A stretch of DNA of 64,000 bases, taken from NCBI GenBank assembly GCA_900545925.1, contig URAZ01000020.1:1-64000 (forward strand). The letters run 5' to 3'. Of the stretch, positions 41,805 to 51,803 are shown piece by piece. Origin of the DNA: an uncultured Eubacteriales bacterium (GTDB lineage Bacteria; Bacillota; Clostridia; Oscillospirales; Oscillospiraceae). Both the position numbers and the translations under genes were made by a program. Under the pieces are notes generated by a model. The model was given only the letters and a program-made list of their open reading frames with translations. It did not search any database and had not been told where the DNA came from. Numbering within the stretch: the first letter of the stretch is position 1; every line of letters starts with the position of its first letter.

Positions 41805-42758
41805 TCAGGGTGCGACATCTGACATATCGTAGAGCGAGGTCTTTCCGTCGCGGGCGCGCTGGACAGCTGCGAGTGCGTAGAATGCCTGCGTGGTGGCAAG
41901 CAGATTGCCGCCGTCGCCCTGCGTATGCACGAAGCTGCCGTCGTTCTGCGCAAAGCGCAGCAGTACCTCTTCCAGCGTCTGCCCGTTCTTCACAAACCGT
42001 GCATCATCCGGTGAAAGGCCCAGCGCTGTCAGCGCTACGAGCACCTGACTGACCGATTCGCTGCTCTCCGCTCCCCAAGAGAGGAACGCACCGTCTTCCT
42101 GCTGCATCTGCGCCAGGCATGAGAGTCCAGCATCTGCCGACGCAGACACGTCCGTGCGGCTGCGGTACCCGGCAAGTGCCTGCAAGGCCATTGCGGTCAG
42201 GTCAGGATCCGATGCTCCCCCGCCGAGGCTCCAGCCGCCGTCCGGGTTCTGCTGGGCAAGAATCACATCAACATAGCCGTCGCGTGTTGCCTGCACCGCC
42301 GCCTCCGGATCCAGCGGAATTTCATACCCGCCGCAGTCCAGCGCCAGCAGCGCGAATGCCGCGCCGTTGACGCCCTGCGCTGTCGTTTTTTTGAGATCTG
42401 CCAGCGGCAGGAGCAGATCATAGCCGCCGACATTTCGCGGGTCGCGCCCGATCGCCGTCAGCGCAAGAATCAGCCGGGAATACTCGGTATACCGGTTCTC
42501 GTCGAGTTTTCCGTCTGCCGCCTGTACTGCGGCTTCGACTGCGCTGTAATACCGTTCAAAATAGTCATCTGACAGATCTGCCCCGGCCCGCGCCAAACCG
42601 AATACAATCCAGTCGCCGTCCAGCGAGCCGAAGTCCGGCTCCGGCACTGCTGTTTTCAGATACCCTGCTGTCCGCTCAAGCGGCGTCTGTGTGCTGCCGC
42701 AGCCAGTCAGCAGCAGGCACAGCACCAGAAGCAGCGCAAAAATCCGTGTCTTTCGCAT
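41805..42758 (-). CDS. Lipoprotein with prenyltransferase/squalene-oxidase-like alpha/alpha toroid repeats
   Basis: The 317-residue protein is exported as a lipoprotein: signal FALLLVLCLLLTGCGSTQ with lipobox Cys20. The rest is made of repeats of the alpha/alpha-toroid type, for example PDGGWSLGGGASDPDLTAMALQALAG (about 172-197), DGAFLSWGAESSESVSQVLVAL and DGSFVHTQGDGGNLLATTQAF. In bacteria this repeat occurs in terpene cyclases and also, without catalytic motifs, in binding proteins. It is the alpha-domain fold of intrinsic factor and transcobalamin. No DxDD cyclase motif is seen. It starts 4 bases after the stop of the 1536-residue surface protein and is the last gene of the B12-leader operon. 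Confidence 0.85.
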   Translation of the reverse strand: MRKTRIFALLLVLCLLLTGCGSTQTPLERTAGYLKTAVPEPDFGSLDGDWIVFGLARAGADLSDDYFERYYSAVEAAVQAADGKLDENRYTEYSRLILALTAIGRDPRNVGGYDLLLPLADLKKTTAQGVNGAAFALLALDCGGYEIPLDPEAAVQATRDGYVDVILAQQNPDGGWSLGGGASDPDLTAMALQALAGYRSRTDVSASADAGLSCLAQMQQEDGAFLSWGAESSESVSQVLVALTALGLSPDDARFVKNGQTLEEVLLRFAQNDGSFVHTQGDGGNLLATTQAFYALAAVQRARDGKTSLYDMSDVAP

Positions 42759-42762
42759 CCGC

Positions 42763-45700
42763 TCACCCCTTTACCGTCATGGCCTTGCAGACCGGCTGAT
42801 TGGTTTTATCCAGCAGGAACAGGCGGATTCGCGCGCCATTTTCGACCAGCGCAAGCGTCTGCACCTGCGTCAGCAGCTTTACCTGCGCCAGATGCCCATT
42901 CTGATCATAATAGGCTACGGCCAGCTTCTGCCCGTCTTCAAATTCGCCGCTGATTGTGAGCGTTCCGCTTTCAATATCGTAGGCCCATGTCAGCGTGCCG
43001 ATCCGGCCGCTTTCTGCCGTTCCGGGCTCAACTGTCAGCTGGACGGATGCGACCGGCGTCTGTGTCTTGACGTTTGTCAGGCGGCCGGACTCCTCGCTGT
43101 CCTGATCGTGATACAGGACATAGGGGAAACGGATATCGATCGCTGCATCGTCCTCCGTGAGTGGATCTTCCGACCATTGGACATACTTTGTCACATCCCG
43201 CCGCATGCCGTTCGCATAGACAAGATCGACCTGCATGCCGGTAGGATCAAACGCCTCTCCGGCTTTATACTGCGTCTTGTTTGGCTTCCGGGTGATTTCC
43301 AGCGTGGCCGACGGCCCGACGGCCATAAGCTTCGCGCTGTCGTTTTTGAAATACATCACGCCGTAGGAATCCACGATCGGGGAGCAGATCGCATACTGTG
43401 CGTCCTTCCCGCTCGGCGTAAAGAGAACGTAGGGTGTATCCACGCCGGATTCCTTCGTCACATACTCCACACGCGTCTGTCCCGGTTTGTCCCGCAGGAC
43501 GCGGATCTTGCCAGGTGTATAATTATCGACGAAATAGACATAGACATAGCCGCTCTGGGCCTCATAGGCCGTCGTGAGAATGCCGGATGTCTGCGGATAG
43601 CCCTGTGTCAGCGCACGGTAGGCGATCTTGTGCGAGGCGAGATCCACAACGGTGAGGTTGTGGCCGCTGTACTCGTCGAACTGTGCCGTACCTCTGACGC
43701 CAATATAGGCGCGGCCATTGTACACCACCGGTGTCGAGGTGCTCATGGCCTGCACGGTGCTCGATCCATTCTCCAGCTTCAGCGTCCATTTGCTGCTTGC
43801 CCGCAGCCGCCAGCCGTCGGACGTTTTCTCGGTCTGCACGCCGCAGAACCAGCCGCCCTTCGTGGTAAAATAGAATGCTTTGGTTGCCGTATCATAGCAG
43901 ATTGTGCTGCGCACATCGCCGTAGAGGCTGTCCCATTTGTCAAGCAGTCTGCCGGTCTTTGCGTCGAGCAGCAGAAGGCTGCCGGTCATGGAAGTGCTTT
44001 CATCCGCTCCATCATCTGTACCGACCAGCACATAGTCCTCGCAGGCATACGCGCCTGCCCAGTAATAGCCGCCCGGATTCGTCCAATACCAGCAGGCGGT
44101 CTTTTCTTCGTCTGTCCTCGTCGGGTCCTCGTCTGTGATGGACAGGCAGACAAAGTTTGCAGGGAATTCCTCACTGCGCCAGAAGCCGGTGTAGAGATAG
44201 TCACCGCAGATGGTGATTGGGCTGTTCGGCTGGCCCTCAAGTGGGTCATGGTAGATCCAAAGCGATTGCAGCGTTTTGGCATCGAACGCCTGAATCGTAC
44301 CGTCGGAAAGCCCGACAAACACCATACCCTTGGCATATGCCGGGGGTGTGATGGAAAAGCTTGATGCGTGATCCATCTTGGCCTGCGTCAGAATTTCGCC
44401 GGAAACCGGGTCGATCCGGTAGAGCGTATCCCCTGCGTAAACAATCAGAACACCGTCTACCAGCAGCGGGCAGCCGGTCGAACGGCTGCCCGTGCCGTTG
44501 CCAAGCGCATTCGACCAGTACAGCGTGGACGCATCGGCATCTATCGGCGTCTGGATGGACACAACGGCATTGTTGCTGCCCGCGCTGCCGCCGCGTGTGC
44601 CGCTGGCATCATAACTTGTTCCGCGGAAATCAGCCCACTCGGCAGGCAGGGACTGGATCGTTTCGTTTTTCTGCGCCGCGCGGAGTGTCATCCCGGCGCG
44701 CGCCGCGCCGTCTGTAACGGCGACAGTGTCCTCATCGATTTTCAGAACCAGCGCGCCGGATGCGCTGTGTGCCGGATCAATGGTTCCGCTCCGACCCGCA
44801 TAGCCGGGGCAGGTCAGCAGATATCGGTAGGTAAAGCCGTCAAACAGTTCATATGCACCGCTCGCATCCGGCCAGACGCGCGTTCCGGAAAGCATATCAC
44901 AGACAAACAGCAGCGCGTCCGAAGGCGTCAGCTGCGGCGTAAAGAGAACCGGCTGGGCCTTGCGCACCTGAATCCGGTATTCTGAATCCGCCGCTTCGCC
45001 TGCAAATTCGTTTTTCAGCGTCAGCGTGACCGTTTCCGGATCTGCTGTCCCGTTCAGCGGCACATCGGCAGCCACGCTGGGCGTCAGTTCGCGCCCGTCC
45101 AGCCAGATATGATAGCCGGTGTTCCCGCCGTCGCGGTAACAGGCATCCGAGGCATAAATGTCCGCGCAAACAGACAGCGTCTGCGCTGCCGCAGGCACGG
45201 TGACGATATAGTCCCAGATTGAGGAGGTATAGCCTGTGCCGCCGCTGTATGTAAGCGTCTGCGCCTGCCCGGCACAGGTGAGCGAGAGGCTGCGCAGCGA
45301 AAGCGTGCGGCGGAGCATGACGATATAATCCTGATAGTATGTAACGCTTCCGACACTGCGCTGGCAGCGGATCGTAAGCGTATTGCCGCGTCCGTTCTGA
45401 TTCAGAAGCAGATTCCGCAGGAATATAGGCTTTCCAAGCTGGTCAGAGGTGATTGTCTCCTCCAGCAGCTGATCGTCCTGCGCCGTGGAGGTGATGGTAC
45501 GGTATTGCGCAAGGAATTTTGTGCTTGCCGTCTGCACATCGCCGTCGATGCAAAGATAGACTGCGGCGGGCGTATCGGGCACAGCCGCCGTATAGGCGTG
45601 GACTGTCGGGTCAAAGGTCTGGTCAAGCGCGATGCTGCCCTTGCTGGCTGCCAGACTGTCCTTGCCAAGCGCCAGTTCTGTCAGCCATGTGCCGGTCTGC

Positions 45701-47373
45701 ACACTGACGCGGGGCAGCGTTTTTTCTGCGGCGACAAAGCTTTCTGTCACATGATAGTAAGTGTCCTTCGTCGCCGTATAGGTATAGCGCCTGCCGGGGA
45801 TCAGCGTAAAACGGTACTGCTTTGCAGCCGCATAGAAGGTGCCGCTGACAGTCTTCCCGTTCTCGTCGCAGACTGTCATCTCCATATCCGCAGAATCAAC
45901 CGGAATACGCACCACGCAGCTATCCGTGCGGCGCAGCAGAAGCGTATACTGCGTCGTTTCGCCGCCGGCCTTCAGTTTGACCGTTACGGTCTTCTCTGTC
46001 TCCTCTAGCAAAACCGTGCAGCTGCCTGTCTCCGTGACGTTTTCGCCATCGACATAGAGTTCATACCCTTCCGTTTCCGTGGGGATCAGCGTCAGCGTGA
46101 CCTGCTGGCCGAGCACCAGCCATGTATAGCTTTTTGTGCTCTCGTCAAACTTCTCCAGCGCAGCGGCAGAGCCGTTTTCCTCCGTCACGCGCAGTTCCTT
46201 CAGCGTTGGCGCACGCCGGATGGTGAGCGTATAGTCCTGATACTGCGTCATACCCTGCGCGTCCTGCGTGCTGGCCCGGTATATGACGGTATTGCCCTGC
46301 ATACCGACGGCGAGCACGCCGTCAATTCCGCTGGTTCTGGATTTCAGCGCCTGTTCGACCTGCTGCGGCTCCGTGCCGCCGGCCGGAGTATAGATTGCGG
46401 TCAGCGTCGGAACCTTTGTATTCTGAAACACTTCTGTATCATACGGCCAGAACGCATAGAGTGTCCCAGTAAAGCTGTCGTCCAGAACGGCGGTCAATTC
46501 ACGCGCCGTCTTCTTCTCCACGGGAAGCTTGCTGCCGTAAAACTCCGTTTTGGACGCGGATGAAAGCATGAAGCCGTCCGCTTTGAGCCAGTCGGCCCTG
46601 TCAAGCACGGCAGTCACGGAGGTCTGCTCCGGAACCGTGACGCTGCCCGTCACGCCGCCGGACTGCGCCTGCATGGTAAAGGTATAGCTTCCGGCGGGCA
46701 GCGAGAGCATTCCGCTGCCGTTCTCGTCCTGATAGACGCGGCCATACTGGTTCTCGGCATACAGCGTATCGCCGGAACTCCATACGCTGTTCCGGTCCGA
46801 GAAGGTAACATTGTATTTCTGGCCGTCCAGCGTCTGCTTGTACTGTTCGACCGCGTTATGAAGCGTCGTGTACAGGCTGAGCGCCGCATTATCGTCCGCC
46901 GTGCCGTATCCGGCGCAGGCGGCCTCATAAGCCTCCTTTGCGGCCAGCTGCACGTCCGGCTCCTCCAGCCTGTAATCGGCCATGGCCGCGATCAGGCTCT
47001 TTCTGGCACCCGACGGCTGCGCCGTCAGCCTGTCTGTGAAGCAGAGATACCGGATCCCGGCCTGCGCGGCGTTTCGCGTCAGGTCGTGGCTGCCGGTTTC
47101 ATCACTGCGGATAAAATTTCCTGTTTTGCCGTCGATCTTCGTCACGCTGTTCTCGTCCGGCCCAAAGCTGTGGCCGCTGGCGTTCAGCGCTTCAAAAATC
47201 GTCTGATCCGCCGTATAGGAGACGCGCTCCGGCGCAATCAGCAGCGTTCCGTTCCAGTCTGCGGCGAGGTAAAACCAGCCGTCCTCCGCTGCCAGCGCCT
47301 GCACCGGCAGGCAGCCCAGCAGCATGGCGGCTGCAAGCAGCAGTCCGAACAAACGAAGCTTCTTTTGTTTCAT
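42763..47373 (-). CDS. Giant exported protein: DUF4430-like start, cadherin-like domains, PQQ-like beta-propeller, Big domain
   Basis: The 1536-residue protein has a signal peptide cleaved after ALA near residue 28. Residues about 30-115 (GTLLIAPERVSYTADQTIFE) resemble the DUF4430 type. Several cadherin-like beta-sandwich units follow, one near 395-490 (TLKELRVTEENGSAAALEKF). A PQQ-type beta-propeller of seven or eight blades occupies about 920-1355 (VDGVLIVYAGDTLYRIDPVSG, SDGTIQAFDAKTLQSLWIYH, YVLVGTDDG). A bacterial Ig-like module follows at about 1360-1435 (ITRKPNKTQYKAGEAFDPTG). No sortase motif or SLH domain anchors it. It lies 15 bases after the transglutaminase-fold gene in the B12-leader operon. 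Confidence 0.85.
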   Translation of the reverse strand: MKQKKLRLFGLLLAAAMLLGCLPVQALAAEDGWFYLAADWNGTLLIAPERVSYTADQTIFEALNASGHSFGPDENSVTKIDGKTGNFIRSDETGSHDLTRNAAQAGIRYLCFTDRLTAQPSGARKSLIAAMADYRLEEPDVQLAAKEAYEAACAGYGTADDNAALSLYTTLHNAVEQYKQTLDGQKYNVTFSDRNSVWSSGDTLYAENQYGRVYQDENGSGMLSLPAGSYTFTMQAQSGGVTGSVTVPEQTSVTAVLDRADWLKADGFMLSSASKTEFYGSKLPVEKKTARELTAVLDDSFTGTLYAFWPYDTEVFQNTKVPTLTAIYTPAGGTEPQQVEQALKSRTSGIDGVLAVGMQGNTVIYRASTQDAQGMTQYQDYTLTIRRAPTLKELRVTEENGSAAALEKFDESTKSYTWLVLGQQVTLTLIPTETEGYELYVDGENVTETGSCTVLLEETEKTVTVKLKAGGETTQYTLLLRRTDSCVVRIPVDSADMEMTVCDENGKTVSGTFYAAAKQYRFTLIPGRRYTYTATKDTYYHVTESFVAAEKTLPRVSVQTGTWLTELALGKDSLAASKGSIALDQTFDPTVHAYTAAVPDTPAAVYLCIDGDVQTASTKFLAQYRTITSTAQDDQLLEETITSDQLGKPIFLRNLLLNQNGRGNTLTIRCQRSVGSVTYYQDYIVMLRRTLSLRSLSLTCAGQAQTLTYSGGTGYTSSIWDYIVTVPAAAQTLSVCADIYASDACYRDGGNTGYHIWLDGRELTPSVAADVPLNGTADPETVTLTLKNEFAGEAADSEYRIQVRKAQPVLFTPQLTPSDALLFVCDMLSGTRVWPDASGAYELFDGFTYRYLLTCPGYAGRSGTIDPAHSASGALVLKIDEDTVAVTDGAARAGMTLRAAQKNETIQSLPAEWADFRGTSYDASGTRGGSAGSNNAVVSIQTPIDADASTLYWSNALGNGTGSRSTGCPLLVDGVLIVYAGDTLYRIDPVSGEILTQAKMDHASSFSITPPAYAKGMVFVGLSDGTIQAFDAKTLQSLWIYHDPLEGQPNSPITICGDYLYTGFWRSEEFPANFVCLSITDEDPTRTDEEKTACWYWTNPGGYYWAGAYACEDYVLVGTDDGADESTSMTGSLLLLDAKTGRLLDKWDSLYGDVRSTICYDTATKAFYFTTKGGWFCGVQTEKTSDGWRLRASSKWTLKLENGSSTVQAMSTSTPVVYNGRAYIGVRGTAQFDEYSGHNLTVVDLASHKIAYRALTQGYPQTSGILTTAYEAQSGYVYVYFVDNYTPGKIRVLRDKPGQTRVEYVTKESGVDTPYVLFTPSGKDAQYAICSPIVDSYGVMYFKNDSAKLMAVGPSATLEITRKPNKTQYKAGEAFDPTGMQVDLVYANGMRRDVTKYVQWSEDPLTEDDAAIDIRFPYVLYHDQDSEESGRLTNVKTQTPVASVQLTVEPGTAESGRIGTLTWAYDIESGTLTISGEFEDGQKLAVAYYDQNGHLAQVKLLTQVQTLALVENGARIRLFLLDKTNQPVCKAMTVKG

Positions 47374-47388
47374 ATCTGTCCTCCCCTA

Positions 47389-49701
47389 TCAGTACAGGCA
47401 TCGAATCCATTTCAGCCACGCGCGGCGCGGCAGCGGTACATTCTTTTGCAGGCGGTCTACCGTCTGTTTCCAGACCCGGAGGGCGCGCTTCGCCTGTTCG
47501 CGCGTCATAGTGTGACTGCTGAAACGGGCCTCGCCGTTCAGCGCAGCAAGGTCACGAACCGCTCCGGCGTATTCCGCATCCGACTCCCGGAGCGATTCGC
47601 CGAACGCGAAGACCGAACCGCCGTCATAGCCGAGCCCCATCGCGGGCCAGAGCGCCGCAAGCGCCCCCGTCACCCAGGCAACAGACTGTGCAGGCGCGGT
47701 ACGCGCAAACCGGTACTGCCATCTGCGGCGAATGAGCGCATAGCGCAGCGCGATGGCTGCCAGCAGGAAAAGCAGAAGTCCAACTGCCAGCACGATCCAG
47801 AGCCAGATCCGTGCTTTGACTGCGGGGGCGCTCTGCGCGCCGTCATCCGGCTGCTCCTGCGGCGTATCCTCTGTTTCGTCCGCTTCGTCCTCTATCGTTT
47901 CCGCCTGCGCGATGGAACCGTCGTCCGTGTGTGCGTCGCCGGTCTGGCTGGCGGTTTCAGACTGATGCGGGGAAAGAATGTCTGTCAGCTCACCGTAGCC
48001 CGGCGTGAGGGCCAGCGGCATCCAGCCGGTGCCGTCCTGATAGACCTCAGCCCAGCCCTGCGCGTCTGCCGCAGTCAGGGTGATTGCGGAACCGGCCTGC
48101 GCACGCGCGGCAGTTTCCTGCGTGAGGACGAAGCCCTCGGCGTAACGCGCCGGGATGCCGTAATAGCGAAGCGCCAGAACGGTCAGGGTCGCGGTCTGGT
48201 AGGTTGTATCCTTTACAAGCTCGTCCAGCGGCAACGGCGTTCCGGCTTCGCGGAGCGCGTCCAGCTGTTCGAGAAAGCGCGCCGTGCAGAGCTGCGCCTG
48301 CTCCGGCGTCAGAGAACCGGCAGAGCCGTAGTCCCTGCAGAGCTCGTCCAGAATCGGAGCAAGCTGCGCGCGCGTCTGCTCAGGAAGCTTCACGTCCTGC
48401 TCCTGCACAAATGCGCGGTAGCTGCCCTCTGCGCTGAGATAGGCGTCTGCCGTCTCCGGCTGTTCCCGCAGCGCGTCCAATAACTCCGCTGCGGTCTGCT
48501 CCGGGGCAAGGGGCATGGTGAAGCGGTACTGCCGCGCTCCGCGCAGGCCGCTTGCCGGGATCTGGGTGCTTTCCAGACTGTCCGTGCGCAGTGCACCTTC
48601 CTGCGGGAGCGCGAAGAGCGCGTAGGGCGCGTATACATAGGCGCTGCAAGCGCTGGTATTTTCAATCAGGACTGTCTGCGTCTGCTCCTGCCGGTGTAGG
48701 CCGTGCGACGCGGCGGCAAGCTGCGTCTGCGGGTAGAAGCCCTCCTTATGCAGCCAGTACAGAAGATCGGTCTGTTCGGCAAGCGTCTGCGTATCAAGCG
48801 CCTGCCATGCCGTGCCGGTGAAGGTATCGCCGGTGAAGCCGCGCAGATAGAGCGCCGTCGGCTGCTCCATCGTGATGGTCAGGCACGGTGTCTGCTCCGG
48901 TGCAGCGGAAAAATCAGAAAACGCTCCTTCCGGCAGCACAGCCTGCCCGGATTCATACCGGAGCCGGTGCAGCGCCATGTTGGAAGCGGCGCTCCATTCG
49001 GAGAACAATGTACCGCTGCGCAGTCCCGGCACAGCCAGAAGCGCAGCCGCAAGCACGCCTGCCGCTGCCAGCAGTGCGCCATAATTCAAAAGCATCGGAA
49101 CGGATTCTTTGTGATCTGCCGCGCCGCCTGCCAGCAGAAGCGCCGCGCACAGCGGGCACACCGCCATCCAGGGCTGCGCCGCAGCCGGTTTTATCAGCGC
49201 CAGAAGTGCCGCAGACAGCGCCGTCAGCAGCAGGCCGCAGACGGTCGGCGACCAGCGGACAGTATAGGCACAGAGCGTGCCGAGCAGCGCTGCCGAAATA
49301 ACCACAAAAAGTGCCGCGTCCGCTCCCACTCCGGCCAGCGGCAGGAGGATATGTCCCGTGGCCTTCGTCAGCGTCTCGCACGCGGCGCTGCTGACCGTAA
49401 TGGCTCCCGCGAGGAAGCGCCCGGAAAAGACCGCTGCGCAGATCAGGCAGAGCAGCGGAAGCACAGCGCGGAGCCAGCGGCGCGGGAGTCCAAGCGCCAC
49501 GCTCTGCCAGACCAGCGCCGCAGCGCCTGCGGCGGCCCAGAGCCAGCCGTAGTTTGTCCAGATCCCGGCGGCTCCCTGTGCCGCAGTCAGAAGTCCGGCG
49601 AAAAAGAGCGCGGCACGGATTGCACGCACCGCCAGTGCGGGCATTTTTTTCTCCGTATCGCAGCGGATGAGGGAAAACGCGGCAGTATCCTGTTTTTTCA
49701 T
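47389..49701 (-). CDS. Transglutaminase-fold membrane protein without catalytic residues (TgpA-like)
   Basis: The 770-residue protein has six or seven transmembrane helices in the first 235 residues, a large extracytoplasmic part, and a final helix at about 645-668 with a cytoplasmic DUF4129-like tail. The transglutaminase core lies near 495-565. ALRYYGIPARYAEGF and GWAEVYQDGTGWMPLALTPGYG match the family closely. The catalytic Cys is replaced by Thr (KDTTYQTATL), His by Gln (DAQGWAEVY), and Asp by Ala (LALTPG). It is therefore probably a non-enzymatic scaffold. TgpA-like proteins commonly accompany MoxR and DUF58 genes, as here. Confidence 0.87.
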   Translation of the reverse strand: MKKQDTAAFSLIRCDTEKKMPALAVRAIRAALFFAGLLTAAQGAAGIWTNYGWLWAAAGAAALVWQSVALGLPRRWLRAVLPLLCLICAAVFSGRFLAGAITVSSAACETLTKATGHILLPLAGVGADAALFVVISAALLGTLCAYTVRWSPTVCGLLLTALSAALLALIKPAAAQPWMAVCPLCAALLLAGGAADHKESVPMLLNYGALLAAAGVLAAALLAVPGLRSGTLFSEWSAASNMALHRLRYESGQAVLPEGAFSDFSAAPEQTPCLTITMEQPTALYLRGFTGDTFTGTAWQALDTQTLAEQTDLLYWLHKEGFYPQTQLAAASHGLHRQEQTQTVLIENTSACSAYVYAPYALFALPQEGALRTDSLESTQIPASGLRGARQYRFTMPLAPEQTAAELLDALREQPETADAYLSAEGSYRAFVQEQDVKLPEQTRAQLAPILDELCRDYGSAGSLTPEQAQLCTARFLEQLDALREAGTPLPLDELVKDTTYQTATLTVLALRYYGIPARYAEGFVLTQETAARAQAGSAITLTAADAQGWAEVYQDGTGWMPLALTPGYGELTDILSPHQSETASQTGDAHTDDGSIAQAETIEDEADETEDTPQEQPDDGAQSAPAVKARIWLWIVLAVGLLLFLLAAIALRYALIRRRWQYRFARTAPAQSVAWVTGALAALWPAMGLGYDGGSVFAFGESLRESDAEYAGAVRDLAALNGEARFSSHTMTREQAKRALRVWKQTVDRLQKNVPLPRRAWLKWIRCLY

Positions 49702-49713
49702 GCCCGTTCCCCC

Positions 49714-50841
49714 TTAAATTTCGAGTTCGGAAAGCTGCTCGGCATAGTGCTCTGCGTCGAAGGCGATCGCCTCCGGCGCGTCTGCCCCGCAGCTTAATAT
49801 GGTCAGGCGGCCGAAGCGCCCGAGCTCAGCCGCGTCCTCCGGGACACGGCCCGTAATGTACAAAATGTGCGACAGGACGGCCTCGCCGCTGCTCCGGCTG
49901 AACAGCGCCGCGCCGCTTTCGCCCTGTGCCGTGCCTGCGGAGAGCAGACGCGGCAGAAGGCCCGTCAATTCATCGACACTGCGCACGGGTTGGCTCACGC
50001 ACTGCTGCTCCGCCGCGTCGTTCCAGCAGACGGTGAACTGCACGCCGGATTCCAGCAGCGACCGGCAGGCCGTAATGACAACATCGGCCTGCGCGTCGGA
50101 CTGCTCCGGCGAGGCGGTCTGCGTCCGCTCCCAGAACACCAGCACAGAACGGCGCACGGGGAGCGACGGCTCCCGGACGACCAGCTTGTCGAGTTTGCTG
50201 GACAGCTTCCAGTGCATCTGCCGCAGGCTGTCGCCGGGCGCGTATTCACGCAGGGCGTAGACCTCGGCCAGATCGTATCCCGTCCGGTCGGGCGAATAAT
50301 TCTCGCTGTCGTCCGGGCAGTTCGCATCCGGCGAAACATAGACGCTCTGCACGAAGCCCTTCGGCTGCACGGTCATGGCCGCGACTGACGGCTCACCCAG
50401 CCGGATGCCGATGAGCCCGAACGGGTCATACAGGCGGCAGCGCTCTGCCGTCAGCTGAATTCTGCCGCAGTGTGCGCTGGAAATGCGGTATTCCGACACG
50501 CTTGTTCTTTTGGGCAGGGCTGTCAGCCGGTAGTGCCGGACGGCGGTTTGGCCGGTCAGCAGATTCGTCAGCCGCAGCCGCACGCCGAGCAGGCATACAG
50601 GCAGTGCACTTGCATTTTCCACGCGGATGCGCAGCGTGCCCGCTTCACCCTTTTCCAGATTGACCGGCACGTCCAGCCGCACGCGCAGCTTTTTCGCCGC
50701 ACGCAGATGCAGCAGAGCACAGACCAGCGGCGTCAGCACGAGAAGGGCTGTCGCCGCTGCGCTCAGGATGCTGCCGCAGAACGCGTCCAGCCCCAGAACC
50801 GTCAGCAGGAGCAGCGCATATCCGATCCGAAGTACGGTCAT
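49714..50841 (-). CDS. DUF58 domain membrane protein
   Basis: The 375-residue protein has two N-terminal transmembrane helices (about 5-45), a beta-rich domain (about 55-175), and the DUF58 core at about 195-245 (DRTGYDLAEVYALREYAPGDSLRQMHWKLSSK). A von Willebrand A-like remainder completes it. DUF58 proteins work with MoxR ATPases in assembling or activating surface complexes. The ATG overlaps the moxR stop in an ATGA arrangement, and a GGGAGG site precedes it, which rules out a longer upstream start in frame. Confidence 0.9.
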   Translation of the reverse strand: MTVLRIGYALLLLTVLGLDAFCGSILSAAATALLVLTPLVCALLHLRAAKKLRVRLDVPVNLEKGEAGTLRIRVENASALPVCLLGVRLRLTNLLTGQTAVRHYRLTALPKRTSVSEYRISSAHCGRIQLTAERCRLYDPFGLIGIRLGEPSVAAMTVQPKGFVQSVYVSPDANCPDDSENYSPDRTGYDLAEVYALREYAPGDSLRQMHWKLSSKLDKLVVREPSLPVRRSVLVFWERTQTASPEQSDAQADVVITACRSLLESGVQFTVCWNDAAEQQCVSQPVRSVDELTGLLPRLLSAGTAQGESGAALFSRSSGEAVLSHILYITGRVPEDAAELGRFGRLTILSCGADAPEAIAFDAEHYAEQLSELEI

Positions 50842-51788
50842 ACGCCCTCCCGGCTCTTCCGGATCACCGGCATTTCCACGTTTTTCAGGATTTCGTCCAC
50901 GATCTGCTCCGCGCTGCGCTCCATCATGCGGGCCTTTGTACTCAGCATCAGGCGGTGGCAGCAGACGTCCGGGAAGATTGCCGCGACGTCCTCGGGCATC
51001 GCGTAATCCCGGCCCTGCACATAGGCATACGCCTTTGCCATCCGGCAAACGGCCAGCGCGCCGCGCGGGCTGAGGCCCAGCTGCACCAGCGGGTGTACGC
51101 GCGTCGCCTCCGCCAGACGCGTGACGTATTCATAAACGCTTGTCTTCATTTCCACAGCTGCCGCACGCTGCTTGAGCGCGTTCAGTTCCTCCGCGCCGAC
51201 GACGGGGCGGACGCGGTCAAGCGGGTTTTCCGTGTGCCGCTCTTCGAGAATGCTGACCTGGCTTTTGAAGTCCGGGTAGCCCATGGTCAGCTTGACCAGA
51301 AAACGGTCAAGCTGCGAGTTCGGCAGCATCTGCGTACCGGCAGAGCCGGCGGGGTTCTGCGTCGCAAGGACGATAAACGGGTCTGGCAACGGATGCGTTT
51401 TGCCGTCGATGCTGACATGGCCCTCTTCCATCGCCTCCAAAAGCGCGGACTGCGTTTTGCTGGAGGTACGGTTGATCTCGTCGGCCAGCAGCAGATTCGT
51501 CATAACCGCGCCTGGCTTATAGACCAGCTTTCCGGTGTCCTTATCGTAGACAGAAAAGCCGATAATGTCCGACGGCATGGTATCGGAGGTGAACTGCACG
51601 CGGCGCGTTTCCAGTCCCAGCACGCGCGCGAACGTCATAGCCGTCGTCGTTTTGCCGACGCCCGGCACGTCCTCCATCAGGACATGGCCGCCCGCCAGAA
51701 TTGCCATCAGGATACGCTCCATGACCGCGTTCTTGCCGACGATCACGGTTTCGATCTGGTCTAAAATTTCCTTGATTTTTTCCTGCAT
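50838..51788 (-). CDS. MoxR family AAA+ ATPase
   Basis: The 316-residue protein shows the MoxR core: Walker A DVPGVGKTTTAMTFA (about 40-54), Walker B region NLLLADEINRTSSKTQSALLEAMEEG (about 103-128), sensor VLATQNPAGSAGTQMLP, and the C-terminal lid with GLSPRGALAVCRMAKAYAY. MoxR proteins act as chaperones that remodel or mature partner complexes, usually with a DUF58 protein encoded next door, exactly as here. It starts 15 bases after the stop of the DUF4430 surface protein. Confidence 0.95.
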   Translation of the reverse strand: MQEKIKEILDQIETVIVGKNAVMERILMAILAGGHVLMEDVPGVGKTTTAMTFARVLGLETRRVQFTSDTMPSDIIGFSVYDKDTGKLVYKPGAVMTNLLLADEINRTSSKTQSALLEAMEEGHVSIDGKTHPLPDPFIVLATQNPAGSAGTQMLPNSQLDRFLVKLTMGYPDFKSQVSILEERHTENPLDRVRPVVGAEELNALKQRAAAVEMKTSVYEYVTRLAEATRVHPLVQLGLSPRGALAVCRMAKAYAYVQGRDYAMPEDVAAIFPDVCCHRLMLSTKARMMERSAEQIVDEILKNVEMPVIRKSREGV

Positions 51789-51803
51789 CTGTGTTCCTCC
51801 TGT

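Noticed and set aside
46858..48483. Long plus-strand open frame opposite the surface and transglutaminase-fold genes
   Set aside because: Antisense to two proteins with clear domains; Arg- and Gln-rich without motifs.
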